DNA from: an uncultured Prevotellaceae bacterium
Lineage (GTDB): Bacteria > Bacteroidota > Bacteroidia > Bacteroidales > Bacteroidaceae
Length of the DNA: 64,000 nt
Reading direction: 5' to 3'
Assembly: GCA_900316685.1 (NCBI GenBank)
Contig: ONDS01000019.1
Span: 1-64,000 of the forward strand
Part shown: piece after piece, positions 16,401-24,777 of the stretch
Numbering within the stretch: the first letter of the stretch is position 1
Layout: every line of letters begins with the position of its first letter
Program-made: the position numbers and the translations under genes
The notes under the pieces: generated by a model
Databases searched by the model: none
Told to the model about the DNA's origin: nothing
Seen by the model: only the letters and a program-made list of their open reading frames with translations

Positions 16401-16633
16401 GTCTGAAGAGCCTCTCCTTGGCATATAACCTGCCGAAGAAGTGGTTGAGCAAACTGAAGATCGACTGGATGCAGGTCTATGCCAACGTGCAGAACCTGTT
16501 CACCATCACCGGCTACGACGGCTACGACCCGGAAATCGGTGCCAACGGACAGAGCGTGCTCCTGCAGGGTATCGACTTTTATCGTTATCCCTCCTCACGT
16601 ATTTTCACCTTCGGTCTCAAGTTGAACTTTTAA
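13415..16633 (+). CDS. SusC/RagA-type TonB-dependent transporter
   Basis: This 1072-residue outer-membrane barrel imports oligosaccharides in a TonB-dependent way together with the SusD lipoprotein that follows. The signal peptide ends near VNAQD. Then come a carboxypeptidase-D-like regulatory Ig domain (about 33-105, VYGVVTDAETGEEIIGATV), a plug domain starting at DQVVVVGYGTMKRSDLTGSV with the SusC signature ATAIYGSRASNGVVLITTK, and the barrel ending RIFTFGLKLNF. No anti-sigma-interacting N-terminal extension is seen, so regulation is likely by a sensor outside the window. First gene of the glycan utilisation operon. Confidence 0.96.
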   Translation: MNVCSIAKQLTAKCRTVAILIALASAVIVNAQDVKVYGVVTDAETGEEIIGATVQTSNQSAAAITDIDGKYQITVKAGQELRFSYIGYATQSVTVRKAGELNITLRTDENMLDQVVVVGYGTMKRSDLTGSVASIDEKAIKQGVNTSVEQAMQGRIAGVAVTQNSGAPGGGISVQIRGINSLNGNEPLYVIDGIAMSGQTSDNTSVMASINPSDITSIEVLKDASATAIYGSRASNGVVLITTKRGQEGKAKLTYEGYMGWQSMPKRLDVMNLPEFAKFYNVRAEIYGYGKREELQDQSLLTNGTNWQDELFSTAFMHNHQVNVNGGNKDMHYSFSGGYLDQDGVGVGSSFRRVSFRGNFDTMITDWLQIGINTAYSSTKQVITFDENNVIQTALVQYPDMSARNPDGSWDFGTNLEHNYNSNPLFEAEMKDNNRNGQQFDYNVYANITPIKGLTLRVEYGGNRSWGQTFFFRPNYDTAQQHIESQLTRGNSRNKYESFKQYLTYDFNVTEAHHFQVMAGHETQEGAWYNDSMGRKGYITDAVKSISVGDASTASNNDQGADWAIESYFGRLNYNMLDRYLLTATLRADGSSSFGPDNRWGYFPSVALAWRLSNEPFMESTHSWLSNAKVRLGWGLVGNQSVGSYAYGVTMKNAVTAWGTGYYNGNFGNEDLKWESTKAWNVGLDLSFLNNRIEFIVDAYLKKTDNLLMDAALPYYIINNTGWMGISAPKVNTGAIENKGIEFTLNTVNISTKDWQWRTGITFSLNRNKLTALSSDEGTIPGNLSADGGETYTLSEIGGPVGRFYGYNVIGMFNNESDFYQKNSLGEFLLDQNGNRIPVARPAEDLDHDVYPIQQRGIWVGDYIFEDVNGDGKITTADRKYIGDPNPDFTFGINNTITWRDLELSFFINGSVGNDIYNAVKMKHSDPTAWGNKLKMVNDYAQIGLINPEGSANDITNVYVLNPETAQTQRISVSGESQNDNNRISNRFVEDGSYLRLKSLSLAYNLPKKWLSKLKIDWMQVYANVQNLFTITGYDGYDPEIGANGQSVLLQGIDFYRYPSSRIFTFGLKLNF

Positions 16634-16645
16634 TTGAATACTATC

Positions 16646-18460
16646 ATGAAATATATCAAATATAATAAGGTGGCATTGGCCTTGGCTTCGCTCTGCATAC
16701 TGTTCTCCACCAGTTGCAGCGACGATTTCCTGGATCGTACTCCTACCAACAGTTATACCGCCAACACCTACTACACCAGTGACGAGGCCATCATTAAGGC
16801 CACCGAACCGCTGTACAATTATGCTTGGCATGGTTACAACGAGCGAGCCATCGTGGGCATCGGCTCCTTCCGTGCCAATGATGCGTGGAGCCCCTATCTG
16901 TCAGGCGAATACGCCCGTTTCACCATCACCGGTCTGACGAAGGACCTGGTGAACGCATGGTCGTCGCTCTACATGGTGGTCACCATGTCGAACCAACTCA
17001 TCAGCGACCTCGACAGATACAAAGCCTTGGAAAATCCGAATGTGAGCGAGAGCGTGGTCAACCAAGCCAAGGGCGAGGCGATGCTCATGCGCGGCTGTGC
17101 CTATTTCTACCTGCTCCGCGGATGGGGCGAAATAATCCTGTTCGAAGACAATGATGAAGTAATCAACAATCCAGTGCGTCCGCTGAACACGGAGAGCAGC
17201 GTGCTGAAGTTCATCATCCGCGACTTCGAACGTGCCGCTGAACTGCTGCCTGAACGGGGTGCCAACTACCACCCCTCACGCTATGTGGCCAAAGCCTTGC
17301 TCGCCAAGGCACTGCTTGCCCAAAGCGGATGGCAGGATGGTGGAAGCAATAGGGATGGCCTGCGCGACGAGGCTACGCTCAAGCGTGTGGTCAGCCTGTG
17401 CGACGAGGTGATCAACTGCGGGCAATATAAGTTGCTCGACGACTATGAAAACCTGTTCCGCCCCCAGTTCAACGACAATGAGGAGACTCTGCTGGCCATG
17501 CGCTGGGGTGACCCGCTCATCGATGATTACGCCTCACACAACAACCTCATCAGCGACCTCGCCTGGAGTGATGTGTGCGACGTGCAAGTATGGGGCGGCT
17601 CCCTACATGCCTCCGTCGATATGCTCGACTATTACAACGAGGAACCGAAGGACTCCTTCCGCCTGCGTGCCAATTTCTTCACGCCGGGACGTTACTACAG
17701 TTATATCTGGACGGAGAAGGGTGGATATACCTATAATGTGAACTGGGCGCAGGCCAAGAAGGGTGTGGTAGGTACGAAGGCCGACTGTGACGGACACCTA
17801 GCACAGCAGGCCTCGCCACTCAATACCTATATCATCCGTCTGGCCGATGTCTACCTGATGAAAGCGGAAGCGCTATTAGGCAACAACGAGTCGACCTCCG
17901 ACGCCGAGGCCCTCGCCGCCTTCAACGCCACACGTATCCGTGCCAAACTGGATCCGAAGACCTCGTTCTCCTTCGACGACCTGATCCGCGAGCGACGCAT
18001 CGAGTTCTGCTTGGAGTACAACAACTGGTATGAGATGGTGACCTGGTACCGCTGGAAGCCGCAAACCATGCTCAACTTCTTCAACCACAAGCAGCACCGC
18101 GCCTTCATGCTCAACTCGGGCGATGTGGTGCTCAATGAAGACAAGACCCTCTCTTACCGCTGTATCTACCCAGGACAGGGTGCTTGGTATTTCAACGATG
18201 AAGAGGGACACTGCCTGTGGAACGACCGCATGACGGTTTCGAACGATGACAACACTACCGTGATGACAAAAGCCGAGGGCTATACCTACGATGTGGATGC
18301 ACTGGCGGCCGCCAAGGGTGCCGACTACCAACCCATCGTGCTGACCGAGGGCAATATCTTCATGCCTTACCCCGAGGCCGATGTCATTCAGAACAGCAAC
18401 TTCAACGCGCCGGCGGTGGATTATACTTCTCCCGCTGTCGACTATGATTTCGGAGAATAA
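16646..18460 (+). CDS. SusD/RagB-type surface glycan-binding lipoprotein
   Basis: This 604-residue lipoprotein caps the SusC barrel at the cell surface and binds glycan. The start is ATG 16646, 12 bp after the susC stop; a TTG at 16634 abuts the stop and is less likely. The lipobox is LFSTSC, followed by the SusD family start SDDFLDRTPTNSYT. TPR-like helices include the segment AMLMRGCAYFYLLRGWG. The C-terminal RERRIEFCLEYNNWYEMVTWYRW is the family signature. Shares an operon with susC and the next two genes. Confidence 0.96.
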   Translation: MKYIKYNKVALALASLCILFSTSCSDDFLDRTPTNSYTANTYYTSDEAIIKATEPLYNYAWHGYNERAIVGIGSFRANDAWSPYLSGEYARFTITGLTKDLVNAWSSLYMVVTMSNQLISDLDRYKALENPNVSESVVNQAKGEAMLMRGCAYFYLLRGWGEIILFEDNDEVINNPVRPLNTESSVLKFIIRDFERAAELLPERGANYHPSRYVAKALLAKALLAQSGWQDGGSNRDGLRDEATLKRVVSLCDEVINCGQYKLLDDYENLFRPQFNDNEETLLAMRWGDPLIDDYASHNNLISDLAWSDVCDVQVWGGSLHASVDMLDYYNEEPKDSFRLRANFFTPGRYYSYIWTEKGGYTYNVNWAQAKKGVVGTKADCDGHLAQQASPLNTYIIRLADVYLMKAEALLGNNESTSDAEALAAFNATRIRAKLDPKTSFSFDDLIRERRIEFCLEYNNWYEMVTWYRWKPQTMLNFFNHKQHRAFMLNSGDVVLNEDKTLSYRCIYPGQGAWYFNDEEGHCLWNDRMTVSNDDNTTVMTKAEGYTYDVDALAAAKGADYQPIVLTEGNIFMPYPEADVIQNSNFNAPAVDYTSPAVDYDFGE

Positions 18461-18484
18461 AAACGTATCTATAAATCAATAGTT

Positions 18485-20107
18485 ATGACTACAATGATAA
18501 AGAGAATCAGTGGCTGCCTGCTCATGGTGGCGCTGTTCATAGCACCGCAATTATTGTTCACCTCATGTAGCGACGATGATTCATCGGGTGGCGGTACACC
18601 TGAAATCACGGGTGTGCGCTCCTGCGACCCCGCCACTGCCGACAGCCTCTTCACCAAGGCATCGCCCGGACAGGTCATCGCCATCATCGGCCACAACCTG
18701 AGCCATGTGATGAAGGTGTACATCAACGACCAGGAGGTGTACTTCAACCCCAACATGAATACCGACCATAGCATTATCGTCAGTGTGCCCACAGAGAAGA
18801 ACGGTTTCAAACTCACCGCCTTCAACAGCGACCTGAAGGATGAGATACGTGTGGAAACTACTCACGGCACCTGCACCTATGCCTTCAAGATTAACGCCGG
18901 CTACCCAAGCCTACAGCGCATCGCTGCCAAATATCCGCGCGAGACGGGCGACCTGATCAATGTCTATGGATTGAACCTCACCGACATCGAGGAGGCCTAT
19001 TTCACCAGCCTCACCTCCGAGGAGATAGCCGAACTCAAGAGCGGCGAGGAGATCGGGGGCACACATGTGGCCATCGCCGACTTGAAAACCATACGCAAAG
19101 ACCGTGGGCTCAACGCCATGACCAATGCCTATGAGACACAGTCGCAACTGGCGTTCAACCTACCCGACCTGCCCTTCACCGAGGGTACGCTGGTCATCGT
19201 CACGGCGGGAGGTACCACCTATATCCCGTATTCCAAGAATCCGGGCAAACCCGTCATACTCTTCGTGTCGAACGACATGCCGCAGATCGGCGAAAAACTG
19301 TTTATCGCCGGACGTGAGTTCGTCGGGGTATCGAGCGTGGCTTACGGCGACGTGACCCTTTCGCCGGATGAGTTCGAGGTGGCGGAATCGGAAGATACCA
19401 TCTTCGTCGACTTCGCCAAGAAACCCAGTGCGGGTAGCGCGACGACTCTTACCGTGACCACCCTGGGTGGCGAGGTCACCATGGAACGCTTCTACGACTA
19501 CAGTACCATCCTGACCACCTTCGACGGCGATGCCATCGATAACGGATGGGGACCGAACGCTTCCTACGTCGACAGTGGTACCGACGATGGCGTCTATGCT
19601 TACATCTATGTGCCCGAAGAAGGACTACAGTGGTGGGGCCAGATGGTCTACTTCCGCAAGGACTGGAACGGCAACTCCTTCCCGCTGTCAGATAATATTC
19701 CCGACGATGCATCTGCCGACGAGGTGTACCTGACGATGAACACCTATAGCGAGTCCGACTACAACAATGGCACGTTCGGCGGATACATACGTTATATGAT
19801 CCAGCCCATTGGCGATGCGGAGAACGAATACAACAACCATATCGGATGGCTGAACTATGATGAGCAGCTCGTTGAGTTCGAAGGAACAATCCTGGGCGAC
19901 ATCAACGGTCAGGCTCCTACCGGCAAGTGGTACCGTCATGTGTTGCCGCTGAGCAAGTTCGCTTGCTACAAGGGACTGAAGTATTCTGAGATCAAGACCG
20001 TGGGCCTCAATCAGTTCCGCATCCAGAGTATCAACCAGAGTACTACCCGTGGCAAGGTCGATGTCAAGCTCGACAATGTGCGTGTCATCTACATTCCCAA
20101 AAAATAA
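18485..20107 (+). CDS. Surface glycan-binding lipoprotein with IPT/TIG domains (SGBP-B type)
   Basis: This 540-residue lipoprotein (lipobox LLFTSC, then SDDDSSGGG) stands in the SusE/F position. It starts with IPT/TIG-like Ig domains (about 36-120, PGQVIAIIGHNLSHVMKVYI; later repeats near 150 and 265). These lead to a C-terminal domain of about 220 residues rich in exposed tryptophans and tyrosines (LQWWGQMVYFRKDW, IGWLNYDEQLVEF). The architecture matches surface glycan-binding proteins of xyloglucan and mixed-linkage glucan loci in Bacteroides. Binding target is inferred from this and the adjacent GH5. Confidence 0.85.
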   Translation: MTTMIKRISGCLLMVALFIAPQLLFTSCSDDDSSGGGTPEITGVRSCDPATADSLFTKASPGQVIAIIGHNLSHVMKVYINDQEVYFNPNMNTDHSIIVSVPTEKNGFKLTAFNSDLKDEIRVETTHGTCTYAFKINAGYPSLQRIAAKYPRETGDLINVYGLNLTDIEEAYFTSLTSEEIAELKSGEEIGGTHVAIADLKTIRKDRGLNAMTNAYETQSQLAFNLPDLPFTEGTLVIVTAGGTTYIPYSKNPGKPVILFVSNDMPQIGEKLFIAGREFVGVSSVAYGDVTLSPDEFEVAESEDTIFVDFAKKPSAGSATTLTVTTLGGEVTMERFYDYSTILTTFDGDAIDNGWGPNASYVDSGTDDGVYAYIYVPEEGLQWWGQMVYFRKDWNGNSFPLSDNIPDDASADEVYLTMNTYSESDYNNGTFGGYIRYMIQPIGDAENEYNNHIGWLNYDEQLVEFEGTILGDINGQAPTGKWYRHVLPLSKFACYKGLKYSEIKTVGLNQFRIQSINQSTTRGKVDVKLDNVRVIYIPKK

Positions 20108-20128
20108 AAACCATCAAGCATTAAGGAT

Positions 20129-21583
20129 ATGAAAACCAAGAATGTATATTATAGCGTTCTCCTATTCTTCGCCGCCCTGTCGCTTTACAGCTGCACCGAT
20201 GTGGAGAACAAGGAGAGCTACACCGGACGGTCCGAAGGTCCCGCCACCAAACTCAATGTGCTGCGCAATGATTCGCCCGTAGGCGATGCGCTTGAGTTCA
20301 GCATGGGCACCACAAGCATCATCCTCGGAGTGGAATGCGACGGCGACTGGACGGCGGAGGTCAACAGCGACTGGGCCGACGTGAGCAACCATGCCGGCTA
20401 CGGCTATTTCGACCGCAACTCCTACCTGAAACTGATCGTCAACAAGAACGAAGGCGACGCGCGCTCCACTACGCTCACCTTCAAGAGCGGCTCGCTGACA
20501 CGCACCATCACGCTGAACCAGAAGGGTACGGGCACCGACCCGGGCGACACCTTCCCCAGTTCGTACACCACGCTCGAGAACTTCAAGATGGGTTACAACC
20601 TGGGCAACACGCTCGACTCATGGCCCGTGGGTGACTGGTGGATACCAGAGGGAAAGTCGCCTACCGACTGGGAACAGGGATGGGGACAGCCCATCACCAC
20701 ACCGGAAATCATCAATGCCATCGCCGAGCGGGGCTTCAATGTCATCCGCGTACCGGTCACCTGGGGACCGCATATGGATGAGGATGGCAATGTGGATGCC
20801 GAATGGATGGCCCGTGTCAAGGAGATAGTGGATATGGTGATCGACGCCGGCTGCTATTGCATCGTCAACGTGATGCACGACACGGGTGCCAGCAGCACGG
20901 CTTGGCTCATCGCCAACATGGATGTTTATCCCACCGCCTCTGTGAAATACAAGAAGTTGTGGACGCAGATTGCCAACACCTTCCGCGACTATGGCGACCA
21001 TCTGCTCTTCGAGAGCTTCAACGAGATTCTCTTCACCAACAGCAATGACGGATGGACGGCTCCTGCCGCTGGCGACGGTGCCTATGAGGCCATACGCAAG
21101 TATCATCAGGACTTCGTCGATGCTGTGCGTGCTACGGGTGGCAACAATGAGTTCCGCAACCTCGTCATCAATCCCTACTCGGCGGGCAACAGCCAGGTGG
21201 TGCTCGATGAGATGGTGGTGCCGCAGGACAAACACTCCAACCACATCATGATGTCGGTTCACAGCTACGACCCCTATAACTTCTGCAACAACAATGGCGA
21301 ATGGAACACGTTCATCTTCGATAATACTTGCACCAAGGAGGTCGACGATGTGTTCAACCGCGTGATGACCTGCGCCAGCAACCTCGGTATTCCCGCCTTC
21401 TTCGGCGAGTTCGGCGCCATCGATGCCGATAAGGACCTGGCCGAGCGTGTGAAGTACGCCAAGTATCTGGCGGAGAAGTTCAAGGCCAACGGCACCACCG
21501 GTCTGTGGTGGATGGGTCTGATGGAACGTAAGACACTCGTTTGGTATGAGGACGATATTGTGAAAGCCTTGTTCGGCGAATAA
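20129..21583 (+). CDS. BACON-GH5 endoglucanase lipoprotein (GH5_4-like)
   Basis: This 484-residue surface endo-glycanase is predicted to cut a beta-1,4-glucan backbone outside the cell. The lipobox is LSLYSC. Residues about 30-135 are a BACON Ig-like domain (CDGDWTAEVNSDWADVS). The TIM barrel begins at FKMGYNLGNTLDSW. Catalytic residues are seen as the acid/base Glu in ESFNEI and the nucleophile Glu in FFGEFG, with RVPVTW and VNVMHD framing the active site. The pattern is closest to subfamily GH5_4 (xyloglucanase, lichenase or cellulase activities). Last gene before a strong terminator. Confidence 0.9.
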   Translation: MKTKNVYYSVLLFFAALSLYSCTDVENKESYTGRSEGPATKLNVLRNDSPVGDALEFSMGTTSIILGVECDGDWTAEVNSDWADVSNHAGYGYFDRNSYLKLIVNKNEGDARSTTLTFKSGSLTRTITLNQKGTGTDPGDTFPSSYTTLENFKMGYNLGNTLDSWPVGDWWIPEGKSPTDWEQGWGQPITTPEIINAIAERGFNVIRVPVTWGPHMDEDGNVDAEWMARVKEIVDMVIDAGCYCIVNVMHDTGASSTAWLIANMDVYPTASVKYKKLWTQIANTFRDYGDHLLFESFNEILFTNSNDGWTAPAAGDGAYEAIRKYHQDFVDAVRATGGNNEFRNLVINPYSAGNSQVVLDEMVVPQDKHSNHIMMSVHSYDPYNFCNNNGEWNTFIFDNTCTKEVDDVFNRVMTCASNLGIPAFFGEFGAIDADKDLAERVKYAKYLAEKFKANGTTGLWWMGLMERKTLVWYEDDIVKALFGE

Positions 21584-21602
21584 CGTTCGTTTCATGGATA
21601 AG

Positions 21603-21637
21603 AAAGAGGGATGTGCTTTTTGGCACATCCCTCTTTT
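21603..21637 (+). terminator. Terminator of the susC-to-GH5 operon
   Basis: A stem of GAGGGATGTGC (21606-21616) with GCACATCCCTC (21623-21633), extended by AAA/TTT pairs, is followed by TTTTG. It separates the GH5 gene from the GH27 gene. Confidence 0.92.
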
Positions 21638-21714
21638 GTTTGCAAAAATATAGCTTTTTTGGTATTTCTTCTCAATATCCTACCAAGATATATTTCTTTT
21701 TGAGGAAAATCAAG

Positions 21715-21722
21715 TATCTTTG
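21715..21722 (+). promoter_or_regulatory. -7 box TATCTTTG before GH27 gene
   Basis: TATCTTTG lies 58 nt before ATG 21781 and just downstream of the terminator of the preceding operon, so the GH27 gene is probably transcribed on its own. Confidence 0.6.
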
Positions 21723-21780
21723 CAACATAATCGGTTCTTTTTGAGCGACAACCTATTAGCTGACATTAAAATAGAATAAT

Positions 21781-23025
21781 ATGAAAATAATGAAGAAATG
21801 GGCCGTTGTGGCCGCTTTGCTCGCCATGGTCGTACTGCCAGGAAAAGCACAGAAATGGGAACATCTTGCCGATACCCCGCAGATGGGGTGGAGCACATGG
21901 AACAAGTTTCAGGGCAACATCTCTGAAGACATCATCAAGGGCATTGCCGATGCGATGGTGGAAAGCGGGCTGCGTGATGCCGGCTACATCTATATCAACA
22001 TCGACGATTGTTGGCACGGTAAGCGTGATGCCGATGGGTTCATACAGGTCGATGCCGAGAAATTTCCCAATGGCATGAAAGCCTTGGCCGACTATGTGCA
22101 TGCCAAGGGCCTCAAACTGGGTATCTACAGTGATGCGGGCACGGAGACATGTGGCGGTATGCCGGGGTCGCTCGGCCATGAATACCAGGATGCCTTGCAA
22201 TACGCACGCTGGGGTGTTGACTACCTGAAATACGACTGGTGCAACACACCCAATATCAATCCGCAGGGAGCCTATCAGCTCATCAGCGATGCGCTCAGGG
22301 CTTCGGGCAGACCTATTTTCCTGAGCATGTGCGAGTGGGGCAACAGTGCGCCGTGGAGATGGGCGTCGGCGGTGGGCCATTCCTGGCGCACCACACCCGA
22401 TATATGGTGTAATTTCGATTCGCTCAAGGTGTTCGACGCCGGCTACACACAGTTCGGCGTCATGCAGTGCATACAGTTCAACGACTCGCTTCGCAAATAC
22501 GCCGGCGTAGGGCATTGGAACGACCCCGACATGCTCGAGGTGGGCAACGGCATGACGGAGAACGAGGATCGTGCCCATTTCACCATGTGGTGTATGATGG
22601 CCAGCCCGCTCATCCTCGGCAACGACCTGCGCAACATGAGCGAGGCCACACGGCGCATCATCCTCAACCGCGATATGATAGCCATCGACCAGGATAGGTT
22701 GGGTGTGCAGGGCCTGCATTACTGCGACCGCGACGGTTTGGCCTTCTGGTTCAAGCCGCTCGACAATGGCGACTGGGCTTTCACCATCCTCAACCCTACA
22801 GGCCACGATATCTCTTACTCCCTCAATTGGCAGGACTTCAACCTCACCGACCAGGAGGTGAGCGGTCGCAGCACATCTTTCGACACCCAGGTGTATCGTG
22901 TGTATAATCTCTGGACACATAAGCAGGAAGGGAAAACCTCTGTCAAGAACAAGACCGAACGGAAAATCACCGTCAAGAGCCGCGATGTGGTTTCCTACCG
23001 GCTCATCAAAGGCGTTTCAAAATAA
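21781..23025 (+). CDS. GH27 alpha-galactosidase
   Basis: This 414-residue exo-enzyme removes terminal alpha-galactose. The signal peptide ends at PGKAQ. The family start TPQMGWSTWNKF, the segment YIYINIDDCW, the nucleophile Asp in YLKYDWC and the acid/base Asp in GHWNDPDMLEVG are all present. They are followed by a small C-terminal beta-domain (about 325-414). It has its own promoter after the utilisation operon. Paired with the GH2 and GH5 enzymes it could strip galactosyl side chains. Alpha-galactose would suit galactomannan or galactolipids better than xyloglucan, so its link to the locus is open. Confidence 0.94.
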   Translation: MKIMKKWAVVAALLAMVVLPGKAQKWEHLADTPQMGWSTWNKFQGNISEDIIKGIADAMVESGLRDAGYIYINIDDCWHGKRDADGFIQVDAEKFPNGMKALADYVHAKGLKLGIYSDAGTETCGGMPGSLGHEYQDALQYARWGVDYLKYDWCNTPNINPQGAYQLISDALRASGRPIFLSMCEWGNSAPWRWASAVGHSWRTTPDIWCNFDSLKVFDAGYTQFGVMQCIQFNDSLRKYAGVGHWNDPDMLEVGNGMTENEDRAHFTMWCMMASPLILGNDLRNMSEATRRIILNRDMIAIDQDRLGVQGLHYCDRDGLAFWFKPLDNGDWAFTILNPTGHDISYSLNWQDFNLTDQEVSGRSTSFDTQVYRVYNLWTHKQEGKTSVKNKTERKITVKSRDVVSYRLIKGVSK

Positions 23026-23056
23026 ATTTTTATAACCGTAACTGTTTTTTCATTTT

Positions 23057-23779
23057 ATGAATACATACAGATGTCCTCGTTGCGGCAATGTCTTGACAGG
23101 CAACGCTGCTTTCTGCCCGCATTGCGGAACACGTATCGGTGTCGCCAATCCCCCGGCCGGCGACAAGAAGAGCAATGCTTGGCTCTATGTACTGATAAGC
23201 TTGCTGCTGGCAGCCTGTCTCGGTGTGGGATCGTGGCTGCTCTTCTCCGATAAGGAAGGGGCGAAGCAGCCATCTAAGGGCGAACCCCTCACCGTCGAGG
23301 CCAAGGCCAAGGCGCAAGAACGCACTGCCGATGAGGCGGCGGGTAAAACCGGTGAGATGGCTGTCGCTGGCTCGGCGGATAGTGCATCAGGACAAACGTC
23401 TTCTTCGCAGCAGACTGCCGCACCCTCGAGGCAACCACAGTCTTCGGAGGCAGGGGTGTACATGGGCCTCTGGGGACAGATCGGCGATTCCAACGATGTG
23501 GAATTCGAAATGAACGGCCAGACGGGTTACTACAGCTACAACCGTAACGGCCAAGCCAGCGGGCGGCGCACCCTGCGACTGGTGTCTTACGACCCGTTGT
23601 CGGGCCGCTGCATCATCGATGCCTTCGCCCAGGGCAAGAATATCGGCAAGTTCGACGGCACGTTCACCGAGATAGATGAGGTTGACGACGAGGGCGCACA
23701 CCATTACGGACAGTCCTACACCGGCAAATTCATCAGCACCAACGGAGCCAAACTCGACTTCATGCTCTACTTCGATTAA
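23057..23779 (+). CDS. Zinc-ribbon, single-membrane-helix protein
   Basis: This 240-residue protein begins with a zinc ribbon (CPRCGN...CPHCGT, residues 6-26). One transmembrane helix follows (about 41-61, WLYVLISLLLAACLGVGSWL), then a low-complexity Ala/Gln/Ser linker. A C-terminal domain of about 95 residues (GVYMGLWGQIGDSNDVEFEM...) has no family I can name. The ribbon should face the cytosol and the C-terminal domain the periplasm. It lies between the GH27 gene and the T9SS operon. Whether it belongs to either is unknown. Confidence 0.7.
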   Translation: MNTYRCPRCGNVLTGNAAFCPHCGTRIGVANPPAGDKKSNAWLYVLISLLLAACLGVGSWLLFSDKEGAKQPSKGEPLTVEAKAKAQERTADEAAGKTGEMAVAGSADSASGQTSSSQQTAAPSRQPQSSEAGVYMGLWGQIGDSNDVEFEMNGQTGYYSYNRNGQASGRRTLRLVSYDPLSGRCIIDAFAQGKNIGKFDGTFTEIDEVDDEGAHHYGQSYTGKFISTNGAKLDFMLYFD

Positions 23780-23832
23780 GTACTAAACTCCCACCCGATA
23801 CAATAAATCGCCGACACTTTCGTTATTATCAC

Positions 23833-24774
23833 GTGTTGGCAAGAAAAATACGTATCATCTTGGCATTGTCGCTGGCCGTGACCACGGCTTCAGCGCAGTA
23901 TGACCCTAACTTCGCCCATTATTGGGCGATGGAGACCTCGTATAACCCCGCCGCAGCGGGAAAAGACTCGAAACTCAATATCGCGGGTGCTTATGCTCTC
24001 AATTTCGCAGGCTTCGAGAATAATCCCCGGACGATGTTTGTGGGCGCCGACATGCCGTTCATGTTCCTCAACTCCGTCAATGGCGTGGGACTGCAATTCC
24101 TCAACGACCAGATAGGTTTCTTCACCCACCAGCGCATCTCAGTGCAATACGACTTGCAGAAAAGGTTGTTCGGGGGAACCATCAGCATCGGGGTGCAGGC
24201 CGGCTTGCTGTTGGAGAACATGGATGCTTCCGATATCGTACTGCCAGAAGAGGATTCCGACCCTGTGTTCTCTACCAGCGAGGTGAAGGGACAGCAACTC
24301 GACCTGGCCGTGGGATTGTATTACAAGCGTGGGCCGTGGTATCTTGGAGCCTCGGTGTTACACCTGAACTCACCCAAGGTGGAACTGGGTGAAACCAATG
24401 AGATACAAATCGACAGGACGTATTATTTTACTGCTGGATACAATATTAAATTAAGAAATCCGTTTCTTACTATACACCCCACAGCCATGTTCAAATACGA
24501 TGGGGTGGGGTATCGCGGCGATGTGACGGCCCGACTGCAATACACACATGAGAAGAAAATGTTCTACGCAGGTGTGGGATATAGTCCCACCAATTCCGTC
24601 ACCGCATATATCGGAGGCAGCCTGCATGGCGTCAACATCGGCTACAGCTATGAGATGTACACCGGAGGCATAAGTATAGGGAACGGCAGCCATGAGCTGT
24701 GCATAAGATACCAGACAGATATCAATTTGGTGAAAAAAGGAAAGAACAAACATAAAAGCGTGAGAATCCTTTAG
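23833..24774 (+). CDS. porP: PorP/SprF-family type IX secretion membrane protein
   Basis: This 313-residue outer-membrane barrel of the PorP/SprF family is needed for type IX secretion. The start is a GTG at 23833 (or TTG 23836); the signal peptide ends at TASAQ. The family signature QYDPNFAHYWAMETSYNPAAAG is at residues 22-43, with repeated beta-hairpins after it. It is followed after 3 bp by the porK gene, the standard Bacteroidetes order porP-porK-porL-porM-porN, so it is very likely the first gene of that operon. Confidence 0.92.
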   Translation: MLARKIRIILALSLAVTTASAQYDPNFAHYWAMETSYNPAAAGKDSKLNIAGAYALNFAGFENNPRTMFVGADMPFMFLNSVNGVGLQFLNDQIGFFTHQRISVQYDLQKRLFGGTISIGVQAGLLLENMDASDIVLPEEDSDPVFSTSEVKGQQLDLAVGLYYKRGPWYLGASVLHLNSPKVELGETNEIQIDRTYYFTAGYNIKLRNPFLTIHPTAMFKYDGVGYRGDVTARLQYTHEKKMFYAGVGYSPTNSVTAYIGGSLHGVNIGYSYEMYTGGISIGNGSHELCIRYQTDINLVKKGKNKHKSVRIL

Positions 24775-24777
24775 ATT

